Positions 34,240 to 47,040 of a DNA stretch of 64,000 nucleotides are shown here, piece after piece; the stretch's first letter is position 1, and each line of letters starts with the position of its first letter. A model generated the notes under the pieces. It saw only the letters and a list, made by a program, of their open reading frames with translations, was not told the DNA's origin and made no database searches. The position numbers and the translations under genes were made by a program. The DNA comes from Hormiphora californensis (taxonomy: Eukaryota; Ctenophora; Tentaculata; Cydippida; Pleurobrachiidae), in contig CM035354.1 of the NCBI GenBank assembly GCA_020137815.1, positions 7,559,987 through 7,623,986 of the forward strand. The letters are read 5' to 3'.

Positions 34240-34867
34240 AGATGAGAGAGATGAGAGAGAGAGGGGGGAGAAATTTGAGATCACTACACAGTGTCTGTGA
34301 ACGGGGAGGGAAACCAAAGGGGAGAAGAGAGGCCCCCCCCCCCCTGCGCCGCGACGCAATTGGAGAGACTAAAAATTTCCCCTTTCTGAGTTACGCCAAC
34401 TGGTTTTCCGTGAGGATTAGGTAACACTCTGTAATGGTACAAAGGGTGTTGTGTGCTATAATAAACAATGTGTGTTACTAATTGTCTCTCAACCCCCCCC
34501 TCTCCCCGTAGTGGAAAAGAAGAAAGGAAGAAAGAAAAGAAGCCGGGTTGCAAGAAAGAAAAAAGAAAAAATAAAAAAAGGGTCAATTTCCAGAGCTGCC
34601 CATTGGTCTCTTAGGCTAACAACCGGGTCCATTCACCAGTTAGTGAAGGAGAGAGAGAATTGAGGAAAAGAGAGAGGAGACGAGAACAGAGAAAAGAGAA
34701 GAGGAAACAAAAGAAAGAAAGAGATTACTGCCACAAAAAGGGTGAATTCTGGTAATGTTTGTGAATATATCACATCACCCCAATATGTCAGTGGATGCAA
34801 CATGTGTAACAGGCGTTCTCTGAAGTGAAGGGGAGGGACATAGATACATTTTACATCAATCACCCTC

Positions 34868-35030
34868 GGCCCATCCGGCACATGCGGGGCCATCGGCAGG
34901 CATCACATCCCATATGGCGGGACATTAAGAATAAGACAGGCATCCCGGAATAACGGCATTTAGCCTGGCCATATCGGCCATACGGCACGGCCATCATCGG
35001 CATCGGCCATCGGCATTAAGGGAACATTCC
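34868..35030. repeat. Degenerate CGGCAT/CGGCCA repeat
   Basis: About 160 bp dense in GGCAT, CGGCC and CATCGGC units with no fixed period. Confidence 0.6.
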
Positions 35031-35117
35031 TAAGAAAATACCACGTGACATGTAGGGCAGTGCTCCATTGGACTTATTACTAAGTCAACAAACACTCACA
35101 TGTGTGCACCCCTGCTG

Positions 35118-35221
<104 letters not shown>

Positions 35222-35728
35222 ATCTCTCCTTGTTTCCGGTCTCCCTTGTTATCTTAACTGCTCCACAGATGCGACGGACCTCTTCCCCTTCTCAGGGTAA
35301 TGACAGAATAAAAAGGGCTGCACGCGGTGACAAATTAGCAATAGAAGAACTGATCAAATTGGGGGACTAGGAAGTCGTCGGCTGGTTGGTGCAGTTACAG
35401 TCTATGGAAAGCTACTAAAACCACGATTTCAAATCTTTCAGCAGTATTTTCTGGAGAGAAAAAGTTTACTTCCTCGACCCTCGTTAAAAGTCAAAACTCA
35501 AAACTGGTACTCTAAAACATTTACCTTAATCCTGTTCTTTATCGAGCGTGTTAACACAAACACGCAAGGAAGGTATAGTTTAACGTACAACAGCAACATG
35601 TGTGATAACACATAAATTTAGATGGAGGTCTTGGCTTAATGGCTCTGTGTCCGGGACGTGCAATTGGTCAAGGTGGTGAAAGAAAGCTTTAGAGGTCCAG
35701 GCACGAGATGAACACAATATGAGTTGGT

Positions 35729-35838
<110 letters not shown>

Positions 35839-35923
35839 CCTCTCACTCTCTCTCTCCCTCTCTCTCACTCATTCCCTCTATCCAGTGTACACGCCTAGTA
35901 ATATATTATGCGTAGGCTTTTCC

Positions 35924-35924
<1 letters not shown>

Positions 35925-35986
<62 letters not shown>
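35925..35986. repeat. (CT)n microsatellite
   Basis: About 60 bp CT repeat, followed on the same strand by GA-rich sequence from about 36037. Confidence 0.97.
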
Positions 35987-35987
<1 letters not shown>

Positions 35988-36330
35988 ATGTCAGGCATTA
36001 TCATTATGTGCATGGAGCGCAGGAAATCTCTACTGAGAGGGAGGGAGGGAGAGAGATAGAGAGAGTGAGAGAGTGAGAGAGAGAGAATTATATATTAGAG
36101 GGAAGGAACCGTTATATAGACAAAGTGGTCATGTAGGTCCTGGCCACTAAGCGATGTCCACCGCTCCTAAATATAACTCAGGTGCAGCAGTTGGTGTAGA
36201 ATTAGGATAAGGAGGGAGATAGAGGGATAGAGAGAGGGAGTGAGAGAGAGACAGAGAGACAGAGAGACAGAGATATATTGAGAGAAAATAGAAAATAGGA
36301 CACAGTACATGTGTTGTAACGCTATAGCGT

Positions 36331-36364
36331 TTCTCTCTCTCTCTCTCTCTCTCCCTCGCTCTCT

Positions 36365-36451
<87 letters not shown>

Positions 36452-36470
36452 CCTCTCTCTCTCTCTCCCA
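36331..36470. repeat. (CT)n / C-run compound microsatellite
   Basis: CT run, a C homopolymer near 36365, then about 75 bp of CT. Confidence 0.95.
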
Positions 36471-36485
36471 CTCTTTGATAACCAG

Positions 36486-36566
36486 CGATATTTATCACGA
36501 ATTCGAGGCCAGCTGACGGCACTAGCTGAAGGAACTCACGAACACAAAGTCCAGATTACTTTATAA
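36486..36566 (+). CDS. Candidate terminal exon, unknown gene
   Basis: After a CT-rich tract and an AACCAG acceptor, 26 codons ([20 protein letters not shown], then VQITL) end at TAA. The peptide looks helical and coding-like. It may belong to the gene beginning at 33091, but no joined frame was established. Confidence 0.3.
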   Translation, partial: RYLSRIRGQLTALAEGTHEHKVQITL

Positions 36567-38395
36567 TCAGGGTAGCAAGGTAGCCACTGTTCCAATGTAT
36601 TCCCTTTCAAAAAGTTTAAAAATATAACCGCAGTAGCTTGGGTGCAACAAGGAGATTAGATAATATAGAGAGAGGCACAAATGGTTCTTTGGTACATATG
36701 AGATGGTAAAAAGGTGTTCTACATATTACATCAAACGCCTAATTTCTCTGCGTGACAGTCGTGACAAACTTGTTGGATGCACAAGAAAAAGAAAATAAGC
36801 CACACAAATCCTCACACACGGACACGTAGTATACGCTGCTGTATCACCCTTGAAGGACTTCCTCCTCGCTCCCTATTGGTCCATTATGATCACGTGATAT
36901 TTAACAAGCGCTCCTATTGGTCAATTTCCTCATCCATATATCTGGGTGTTGACGACCGGTGCTTCTTCTTCGGCCGTGTGAAGTGTCAGTGGTAAAAGGT
37001 GGGGTGAACAGAGAGAGAAAGAGAGAGAGGGGGAGGAGAAAGGACGAGAAGGAGACAGAGAAATAATGTATATCTGATCAACAAGAGGAGAGGCAAAAAA
37101 GAAAATCAATATCATCTCTTGCAATGATGGCTAAAAATTGCTTCATGAGGGGATATAATATCGGCAAACTATGAGAGTAAAGAGCGGGAATTAGTGAGAT
37201 AGGGGGCGGAGAACCCTTGAGGGCTGAGAAAATGAGGAAGGATGGTGAAAAATAGAAGGGTGGAGACTAAGAGAGTGAGAGGGAGGAATAATGTATTCAT
37301 ATAGCATAACCTTCTATCACATATGCACATAATATATGTACAGCATACTCTCTCTATCCCTCCCCATCTTTCCCTCTCCCTCGCTCTCCCTCACTCCAAT
37401 CACAAAAGAAGGCGAGAAAGGAGTGAGAGAGAGAGGGGACTCTGAGATATCATTTTATATTTCAGGGACTGAGGTGGTATAATATCGAACTAGCTGAAGA
37501 GAGAATGGTCTAGAAGTAAATCACACTGTGTCAGATGCGATGTGAGGACCAGATGGGTTGGGGGACGGGAGAGATGGGAAGGAATGGAGAACGATCAATT
37601 ACTGCAGCGAGAGAAATAATATTGATGGATATAAGATAGGGAGAATATGTCGAGAAAAAAGAAAGAGAGCGAGAGAGGACTGATGTTGAACTCGAAGAAT
37701 AAGATAGCCAGGAAAAGTTAGTGGACACGTGTCTAGCTGGTGGCAGCAGTGCTCAGACGCTCATGTACACACATGATGAGCCCGTGTGTGTTTTACCGAG
37801 AAAGACAGTCTAGGGATCTGTGTTGATTTTAAATGTCAAGACTTCAGAGAAAACCCAGAAAAAGTGCATCAATACAAAAGGGCTTCTTTGCACCCCGCCC
37901 ATTTAGTAGCGGGATGACGTCAACGCCTTGCATGGATAAATCCAAGAGAGAGAAAGAGAGAAGAGGAAGAAGAAATTCAATAATCATGTCAGAGCTATTA
38001 CGAGTGATATTAAGTTGGATTTTGATCTCCCTAAACATTCCTAAACTCGTAATCGTTTCCAACTTGAGGGTATCTTCTGTATTGAATAGCGAACTGCCGC
38101 GTATATTTAACAAACAATGACTTGTCTAACTTGGAACTGAGATCACATGCACAGAGCTATGTACACGTCTAGTAAACGAAACATAAAACATGAAACAAAC
38201 GAGAAATACGAAACATACGAAAACGGTTTAAGATTGTAGATCATTAGGCCGGGATCTAGACATACAACCATAACATAAACATCTTGGGATCTAGACAAAT
38301 ATGGGATTTAGACAAATTATGCTGCTGTTTTGGGGGTCAATTGATTCAGCGGAAATCATTCACGCCCACCATGATTATCATTCTAGGTACTTTAC
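36567..38395. other. No supported gene
   Basis: GA-rich and AT-rich sequence. No exon with good splice sites was recognised. It could hold further exons of the SPEK-repeat gene. Confidence 0.4.
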
Positions 38396-40620
38396 CTTTC
38401 GTCGTGACTTCCTGCCCTTCTTTCCTCCCTTCTTCAGGGGTCTAACAACCGTTTCTTCAGTTATAGTCACGATAACTTCCTTATCCCCCTCTATGAAGAC
38501 CCTCTTGGATTTCTTGATGGTCCTGTCCTCACCAGGTTTTATGTTCTCTCCGTCCTTCTTCTTCTTCTTTTTTCTCCGCTCTTCCGCGGCCTGAAATTCA
38601 TCAATTTAAGAACAAATCACTTTGAACGCTTGATGAATGAGTTTTATGAAATCTAAATCGTATAGTGTCAAATTCTTAATGTCATGTTTGTCACGTACGT
38701 CAACAGTGTCGTTATGTCGTCGGAGGGTCTTCAGATAATCCGGATCAACCGTTTTCAGATCAGCAGCCACTGCATTCAGCTTTTCAATCTTCCTATCTGA
38801 CATATTCCTAACCTTGCCTCTATCGCTACTAGACGTAGACGACTTGCTTCCTTTATTGCTTCCCTTACTCATCTTCCTCTCGTGCTCCTTCACAACTGCC
38901 TGCAGCTGTTCCTCAGTTTTCCCAACGTCACCAATGACAACCACCTCCCCTCCCTCCGATAGTAGACTCTTATCATCCAGAGTTCGGAGGTCATCCGCAG
39001 AGTTCTTCTTGTTGTTCAGGATTTTATCTGTTTCGGTCTGAACAGCTGCAGGTGGTAGGTGATGCAGAACCTTGTTGTTGTCTGAATCTGAGGATACGTT
39101 CTCCTTGGAAGGAGAGGTTTTCTCCGGAGAGTTTGACTTCGAGGAACTGCTTGAGGACGATGAACTATCTTTTTCTGGTGAACTATCTTTTTCAGGCGAG
39201 CTTTCTTTTTCTGGTGATTTTTCTTTTTCTGGTGAACTATCTTTATCCGGCGAGCTTTCTTTTTCCGGCGAGGCTTCTTTTTCCGGCGACTTTTCAGCCT
39301 CAGGAGTTGCCATAACCATCGCTGCAACAGGAGCAATCTCTACAGCAGCGACTGGTGGAGGAGAGTCCTCTTTTTCGGGAGTAAATCCTCGCTCAGGAGA
39401 CGATTCTGGAGAGGGGTCTTTTTCTGGAGAAGTGTCTTTTATCAGTTCCTTCTCGGGCGATGACTCGGGAGTTGATTCTTTCTCTGGCGAGTCCTCTTTT
39501 GCAGGAGAGTCGTCTTTCTCCGGTGTCCCTTCTTTCTCCGGCGACCCTTCTTTCTCAGGTGACCCTTCTTTCTCTGGCGATGATTTCTTGTCAGGTGATC
39601 CATCATCTTCACTATCGGACGAGTCTGAGGAAGAAGAACTGGACGAACTGGACGAGGACGAAGATGATGAGGATGATGAAGAAGAAGAAGAAGAACTGTC
39701 GTCATTGTCAGATTTGTCGGGACTGTCAGTCACAGCCTGGTCAGTGGAATGTAGATCAGAATCAGCAAATAATTAAAATCTCAGCAAACTGAAACTATGG
39801 ACAATATGGCGGAGAGAAATTAGTTGTGTCTCCCACCTAACTGGTGGCGCCAGATCCCTTTTTGATCAAGATCGCTGATCGGGTCGGCGCCGCCAGACAG
39901 CCCCTCCCACTATGTGGGGAGAATATAATGGTGCCTCCTACTAACCTGAGGGGGTGTGGTAGACTCGGTTTCTCCGTTAGCAGCATCAGATACCTCCTTG
40001 GACATATCTGAAACAGTAAACACATGCAACTTAGCACACACTACACTGGGAGAAGACAGCAAATTGGTGACCTAAAGTACAAGTCGGCAGTGGTTAATTC
40101 AGTTCTTGGCAAGAACGTTTTGCAACTATTTGTTACTAAGCTATGAAAAGAGTCAAGTTTGTGCCAATAATTGGTACAAGATACAATTTCACCTTTTTCA
40201 GAAACTTTGGTATGGTTTTCGGCAATTAAAATTAACAACGCTTACCGTCACTGGTCTGTCCCTCTGTCGTAGGCTCCTCAGACATCTAAAAACACGAGGG
40301 AGAGAGAGATATGAAATAAAGGGAGAGAGGAACATACATTACACATAGAGAGTTAGAATTCAGGGGCTTTCCAAAAATGAGTTTGCGGTTGGGGTGTTTC
40401 TAATTAAAAGTATAATTACGGAACTCATATAAAAAACTGCCGCACAGCACGGCGACTGCTGCAGTAACTCTAAATCGGCAGGCCAATTGCAGCTCTACAA
40501 TAATCAGAAAAGTGCTCGACACACACACAAACATACCGAGGATTCTTGTTTTAATGATTGAAGATTGGCCTTTGTGGTTTTTGGTAGCCAATCTTTTGGG
40601 GCGGATAATGGTGCAACCAT
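38396..40620 (-). CDS. Ser-rich, SPEK-repeat disordered protein
   Basis: Five exons on the minus strand: 40537-40620, 40246-40285, 39946-40007, 38699-39736 and 38396-38590. Phases agree throughout and they encode 473 residues so far. The N-terminus (APLSAPKDWLPKTTKANLQS) is unlike the rest. Next come acidic segments, a run of about 20 serines (residues about 76-98), then about 20 units of SPEK/SPEKE/SPDK (about 110-260) and a second serine run. A mixed segment follows (LRTLDDKSLLSEGGEVVVIG), then basic AEERRKKKKKDGE and KKGGKKGRKSRRK. SPxK sites are typical targets of proline-directed kinases, as in neurofilament tails. Reading through the last donor gives VKYLE and a stop; otherwise it may continue into the Lys/Glu-rich exons at 27-29 kb. 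Silaffin-like composition is noted, but there is no signal peptide. Confidence 0.7.
39841..39905. repeat. Dispersed short inverted-repeat element
   Basis: CTGGTGGCGCC...GGCGCCGCCAGACAG. A related copy lies at about 52361-52421. It sits in an intron of the SPEK gene. Confidence 0.5.
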
Positions 40621-41503
40621 AATCAAAGAAGACTGAACAAACGTGCTGTTTGAATTGTAGTGTCTGTACTCCACGCTGTATGCCTCTAACTCAATTAGTA
40701 TGGTGCACTTTTTAGTCGGCTAAAAATGTTTTTCTAACACATTATTCCTCAATGTCTCCCTCTCTTTCTATCTATCTCTCTATTTATTTCTCTCTTCCAA
40801 ATTCTAAGTCCTATGCTTTCTTCTCTCAGACACAAATAATATCCACTATGTTTCTCTCTTTAGCTGTCAGTTTCAATCGGCCCCGTTTAGCAGCACAAAA
40901 TACTAAATTAACACAAAAAAAACTCCCACGAAATTAAAACAGCGAACAGAAATTGATGTGAGTGCATCAAAGGCGTGTCTTTATCCCGAATTACCAAAAC
41001 ATGAAAAATATACCTGGTTATTGCAGCCGTTTCCCTTTTTGATTGAACCTTGATGAAACAAACCAGTCATAGTTTGGGGATAACTCAACGGGACGAGAAC
41101 CAATATACGAAACGGTCCTATAACGAAACAGTGCAAAAATGGTCCATATAATATGTTTCTCTCTCTCCCAGTTTCTTTTCTCTTCCAAATTTAGCACCAA
41201 GCTTAATGAAGGGAAAAAATAATTCGAACCGCAACTCTCAGCACACACAGTTTCAATGTGACTTAACGATTTAAGCGTCTGATTTACCTCAGTGACAATA
41301 CAAATCACTGAATATAGGTATCAGCCGCACAGCTCAAGGAGAAATAAAATTGAAGAAAACGATAAACCACATTAGCAAAATGTTGCCTGATAGGTTTTCA
41401 AACGTAGCTTCGGTTTTATAGCGACAGGTATGACACCTCCACGACTGCATAATCCCAATGCGTGGCAGAAATAATATAGCCTATAAAAAACCTGAGTCAT
41501 TCA
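40621..41503. other. Intergenic, no gene seen
   Basis: Sequence between the SPEK-repeat gene start and the coiled-coil gene stop. No supported exon. A possible acceptor (TTTGTTCAG) lies about 12 bases 5' of the SPEK ATG. Confidence 0.5.
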
Positions 41504-42004
41504 TTACAGAGCTTCAGATAGTTGTCTATATACGTCTTCCATTTCCCGTTCATGTTCCTCTTCAAGCCGTTTCCGTCTCGCTCTCTCCAAGACCAATTCC
41601 CGCTCCAATTGAGCCACTTCTAGATCACTCACACCTCCCCTGCTGGGTGGTCTAGTGGTGAGATTCATCTGTACTGCCCGTCTGATTTCACCCAGTTCAA
41701 ATATAATGGTGTTCAGGGTTCCCTCAGTTGACCTCCGTAATTCTGCAATCTCCTCTGCTAGCTGGACCTGGTTCATCCGCACTCTATCCACCGCCAACAC
41801 TAGCCCACCTTGTTGAGTAAGGGAACAAAGCTCACCCCTGTTTTCTTGTACTACAGGAGAGATGGGAGGTAAGATGCTGGTGTAGTGGCTGTAGTCCTGT
41901 GCATCTACAGGGGGCTGGAACACCCCATCAAATGTATCGGTGTCAGGAGTCTGGGAGCGTTTGATTGGTTCCTTGCCCCGTGGGTGGTCGGGATGCCCTC
42001 CCAT
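41504..42004 (-). CDS. Small coiled-coil protein
   Basis: One exon of 166 residues. The first 55 residues are proline- and charge-rich (KRSQTPDTDTFDGVFQPPVD). From about residue 75 to the end the sequence is a heptad-like coiled coil (RMNQVQLAEEIAELRRS, LEVAQLERELVLERARRKRL, EEEHEREMEDVYRQLSEAL). A pyrimidine tract ending TGTATAG lies about 9 bases upstream. A short out-of-frame ATG at 42013 precedes the main start, so leaky scanning is possible. It follows SLC34 on the same strand by about 370 bases. Function unknown; a structural or scaffold role would fit. Confidence 0.6.
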   Translation of the reverse strand: MGGHPDHPRGKEPIKRSQTPDTDTFDGVFQPPVDAQDYSHYTSILPPISPVVQENRGELCSLTQQGGLVLAVDRVRMNQVQLAEEIAELRRSTEGTLNTIIFELGEIRRAVQMNLTTRPPSRGGVSDLEVAQLERELVLERARRKRLEEEHEREMEDVYRQLSEAL

Positions 42005-42375
42005 CACTCATTCTATACACACAGAAGAAAGCAACACAAAGACTCACAAAGTTTTGCAGTCTGCAGCAGATTTATGTGTGTTGCATGTGTAAGCCTAACT
42101 AGGGACCCATACTGCTGCACTGCCCGCCGGCCTTCTTCCAGTGTGGCGGTACACAATAATAAAATGATCTTTCACTCTGAATGAATAGAGGGAATTAAAT
42201 GGTACATGGCAACGCCAAATACAGTATACAATGGTATAAAATGTGTGAAACATGATAATATTTCCTCGGAGATCTTGTGCAGTACCACACACACATTTAA
42301 AGCATGCCCCTATCAAAAGCTGGTCTCTCTAATAACAGACAACAGTCCTATATTACACGTGTCTTGTTCCTAGTT

Positions 42376-45300
42376 TCAAATTGTAGTCGTCCTATCAATA
42401 ACAGCAGTCTTTTTCTCAATATCACTTGCATTTATCTGGCCACCATTTTCAGTGTTTTGTCCATTTTTATTTGGGTGGTTCACGTCCTCAACAGCGGGAT
42501 GCTCGGTAGGTGTAACGTTTGCGAGGGATTTGCAGCACGGTAGTTTCCCAAGAACGGCTGATATCACCCGATCCAGTGGTTTCAGAGATCTCATCCACTC
42601 GGGGAGGAAGTACCAGCTTTTCAGCATCGGTGGTAACCTGAATATAGGGGGGTGGGGGTCATAAATATAGTTTCTAGTCTCCAAAGTAGGACTCTGTATC
42701 TAAATATTCTTTCCCATTCTCTCAACCTCACCCTCCTTATTGACTTTGGCAAGTATCCTCCCTATTTCTCAACCTCACGCTCCTCAACCTACCAGTGTGG
42801 GGCGTGAGTCTGGATCAGGGTTAGAGTGACAATGAAGAGGACAACCAGGAACACAAAGCCAACCACTGCCAGAAGTAGAGCTGTGGAAATGAGAGACAGG
42901 CCGAGAAGGGACATGGGTAGGAGTAGGAAGACAAGAAGTAGGTACACAACGGCAAACCATCTGGGGGAAGAAGTTAGTAGATTAGAGTTCTCAGTTTTAC
43001 CACTCGGCTCAATTTTAAGTATGAAAATAACATGATTCATGAAGTCATGGTATTTCACAAGGGTGGTCTGGTATGACTATTGACTAGCAACTTGAGAGCA
43101 ACTTACCTATATTTAGCAGTGGTGGTTCCCAGGAATTTGGCACCGGCTAATGGTAGCCTCCTGGTAAAGGGAATAGGGAAGAACACTAGAATACCAAATA
43201 TATTGAACAACAGATGACACACCTGCGGAGAAGAAGGGAATTGTTAAATCAAAAGTAAAAATATGATATATTGAAGCTGCGAAATAGTAGTGCTACAAAC
43301 AACTACAGATCAGAATAACTGAAGTAGCAGAGCAGCTCGTCAAGTCTAACTTACCGCTATTTGTACTGCCTCTTGTCGTGAGGCTGGATCTGATGCCATG
43401 GCTGCCAACATTAGAGGTAGTTGTAGTACCGATATTACTGCCCAGAGTTAGGGGGTACATTCTCTCCAGACTTAATCACACCGATGCCCACCAGGGGTGT
43501 GAGGGTAGATGTAAAGACACTTGAGCTTTGTAGTAAGAATGTCATTACCGTTCCGATAACTAAGGAATATGTACCTGAAATGAAGGGAGGTATTTAGTGG
43601 TGGAATACCTTTTTAGAAAGAAAGAATTCTTTGCTTTCGGATATATTTGGCGAGCTCTACTGGACAATGTGAGTGACTTGAAGATTGGTGCTTTATCTTA
43701 CCCAGTAAGTGGTTTGAATGGTCCCGGTAGATTACTGTTGATATTCTTCTTCAGTTTCCCCGCTACCTGAACCCATTAGGAGAGATTGGAGGATCTTAAC
43801 GAGAACGGTCAGACAGAGGATCAACATGACGAGACTGATGGCGAGGAGTAATAATCCGGTCAGGAACGTCACTCAGACCTGGTGGGAGGATGAGGAGGGT
43901 TATATACTGAATGTAACATACTCTCTGTCACTAGATCTTATTTTTGGGGATCACCACACGAATTATCTTAGTTGGACAGCACGAATCTGTAGATCAGTGT
44001 CCGTGTAGAATTCCTGCATGAATCTATGCAATGGCTTCATCTAATAATAGTATAGACTATAGCATATATATATATTCTACTATAATAGCACAAATGTGTA
44101 TACAATTGCTGAGTCTATCGCATATTAGGGAATGCTCTAACGGGTATAATGGTTATCGCACTTTCAGGAAAGACTGTCCCAGTTTACAAAAGCCCCACAG
44201 CTTTCTCTCAAGGAGAGCACTCCACTTTGTTATCTCATCACACCGTTATCGCATTAAATACTCACAACCGGAAGCTTAAAATAGAGCCATCTCAGGTTAT
44301 GTGACCAATATGTTTCAGTGACCGCGAGAATTGAGCATTTCAAATGAAGTACGTTTCCAGGAATAATAACATGAACTTTTGGAATAATATGACTGACTTT
44401 ACCTCGGTTAGAAAAAAGGAATCTGCAGTCCACTAACACATCACTGTTCCTTGCATCAGTACAGATCTTCATAAGAGTCCTGTCATTCCACATATCACAG
44501 AGAGTCTTATTGTAGCCGTTCTCATTTTCTGCACAATGCTGTAAAACAGAGCTGAGTTAATACACAATATTTAGGGATCTTTTGGAGTTGGAATTTGTTT
44601 GGAGCTGATAAGTAAACTAATACTTTCTAAAGAACTTGATCCTATTCACCTACCGCGGACTACCTACTATTGCTATTTTGTCGAGGACAGTCTTGGTGTC
44701 CATCTGTATGATCAGTGTGGTGAATGGATCAGTCAGGACGGAGAAGAAATCAGGACTTTCCTCCGATGGCTCTGAGTCAATGCCGCTCACAATGACGTGA
44801 CTGAGCCTCTCGATAGGGTGGAATATCGCCTCCAGTGGCAGGAATATCGATACACACAACCAGTTGAAAACAATCGTGAACTAGAAACAAGGAGAGGGAG
44901 AGATGAATAATGTGGATTTGGTATAACAGTGTCTCACGGGAAAGATTATAAAGCATTCATTCCCGTGATACCACTAAAGCTTTTTCAATAGTCACTTGAC
45001 TTGTTCACACTGGTTCTTCTCCATGGAATTCTTACCAGTTGCCCCTGCGAATGCCCGTCTGAATTGCTTTCTGTCCATGGACTGTCCCAGACTGACGATG
45101 GTATTGGTGACTGTTGTCCCAATATTGGCTCCCATTATCAGGTTTACAGCTGGTCGCATCTCAATAACTGGGAGATTGGGTTAGTTACTGAGTGGGAGGT
45201 TGTTGAATAAGGGGTGGAAGGAGAGGGAGATTATAGTTATTCGACCTTTCAACCTACAGCATAGAGAGTATCAATGAAAATCGCCAATAATAGATCCATT

Positions 45301-47040
45301 CATAGCCATTCTAAACTCTCTAATCCCACTATACTTACTTCCTGCTGCCACCATGCTGACAATGATACTAGAGGATGTAGAAGAGCTTTGAACCAGCACC
45401 GTCACTATCACCCCCATCATCAGTCCTACTATCGGATTCTGCATTATCTCAGCCTGACTAAACGCCTGGGAAGTTGGGATGGAGTTACAAGTTGTAACTT
45501 ACAAGTGGGAATCTCGGGAAGCCTGGGAGGGATGGAGTTACAAGTGGAAGTTTGGGTAGTCTATGGTAGGAGAAGGGGCAGGAATTCAATATCATTTGAA
45601 GAAAAGACGGAGTTTTGTAGCACTATGACGTCACTCGTGACGTAACAAAGATAAGCTGGTGGTAGTAAATTATGGGTGTCCTCAATTCTCAAATCTGGTT
45701 TTTCTAGACGTACAGGGTCTGGATAAATTAGGTTGGTACTGAGACTAGACAAGATAGCAGTCATGTACAAACCAAGAACCCCCTCCCTCCCCCGGGTGCA
45801 GTTCACTTCAGACTGTATTTTAATTACCTTGCCGGCTTTCTTTCCTCCGAGCAGCTGGAATGCATTTGAAAGAAAATCGAGGGAACAAACAAAAAAGTAG
45901 AGAGAGCACAAAGCCAACAGGATCCTCCCAACAATCCAAGCTATTGTCAAAGCTTTCTCTCCCTCTGTTTTCTCTGTCCAATGAACACACTCTTCCTCTT
46001 CCTCGATGTCCTGAGTGACATCCCAGAAATCTTCAGTTCCACCTCGCCGTTTCCTTGGTAACGATTCCTCTGCCATCCTCAGATAGCTGGACCTCCTTCT
46101 GCCCTGTTGGAATCCATCTGGAACACCTTCCTCAACCGTGGCCGGGTTCCTGAATAGAGAGAGAATGGGGTTAGTTGGAGTAACTAATAACATACAATAC
46201 ACTCGGTGTGCTATAAGCTATTCTTGCCTAAAGGTGAGAGCCAGGGAGCTGTTCGTTCTCAGCATATTGGTTAAAACCCCTTCTGCTAAAGACGGTACAA
46301 TACTGGGTGACGCGTGACGGACAATTGAACTGAGAAACAACCAGACGCCTTGGATAGTTCACTCATATCAAATATCAAGCAACAGGTTATGCGAACAGGC
46401 ATGCCCTAAATCTTTAAACAGTTTACCAACAAACTTAGTTCAGTGGTCACTGCAGATTGCAGTACATTCTGCTATTGTCCCGATGGAAAAACGCAAAAAT
46501 ATAATACTCAAGTGATGCAGAGAGATCGAACTGTACAATTAGGATTGAGGGATTCAGGGCGGTTCTCTCACACACCTACAATATTTAGGGGTCACATCTG
46601 TAATAACAGACGTGTGTGACAAAGATGATCACGTTTGAATATATCTAACAGGCCTATAGTTGGTCTTGCAGCTAACGCCAAACAGGCCCTGCAGAGTCGA
46701 TCAGAGAAAAGGAGACAACAATCTTAAGCCCAGTCATGGTCATTTGAATTCGAGCACTCTTCGCAGATTTAGGGACATGATATACCCATTGAATCATAAT
46801 ATGAAGGGGGTTGGTGCAAACATTCCACACCTCTCATTTCTCGATATAAATATGGTACCTACCTTGACAGGAGAGAATCTACAACAACAATTAGAAAGTG
46901 TATTGAAAGAAGCCCCACAAATACTTCACGAGTACAAAACATATCCAGACAAACTGACAAACCGCACATACAAAAGACAAAACATCTGATAATAATAATA
47001 ATAATAAAAATCCCTACCTTATGAAAGTTCCATCCGTCAT
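42376..47040 (-). CDS. SLC34: SLC34-type Na+/phosphate cotransporter needing six +1 offsets
   Basis: Eleven minus-strand exons: 47018-47040, 45828-46149, 45339-45465, 45036-45167, 44668-44880, 44403-44538, 43702-43878, 43355-43574, 43107-43222, 42793-42960 and 42376-42637. The product imports inorganic phosphate with sodium. Family marks: [19 protein letters not shown], the first repeat [43 protein letters not shown], the second repeat [33 protein letters not shown], then [16 protein letters not shown] and [18 protein letters not shown]. Exons 1-4, 6 and 9-11 are clean. Exons 5, 7 and 8 need one base skipped at about 44866-44873, 43864, 43770, 43570, 43473 and 43415. With those skips every splice phase agrees and about 629 residues result (human NaPi-II about 640). 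Donor choice after exon 5 is uncertain. Possible states are a recoded gene, a young pseudogene or a local assembly problem. Confidence 0.9.
46779..46989 (+). CDS. Possible small nested open frame, unsupported by homology
   Basis: Inside SLC34 intron 1 on the opposite strand, an ATG-initiated 69-codon frame has a non-repetitive, protein-like composition ([20 protein letters not shown], then [14 protein letters not shown]). It may continue from an upstream exon, since the frame is open back to an acceptor-like CTTGCAG at about 46670. Unrecognised; could be a transposon remnant. Confidence 0.25.

Noticed and set aside
39072-39776. 234-codon plus-strand frame with SFSGE repeats
   Set aside because: Antisense shadow of the SPEK-repeat gene, which has consistent splice sites and phases on the minus strand.
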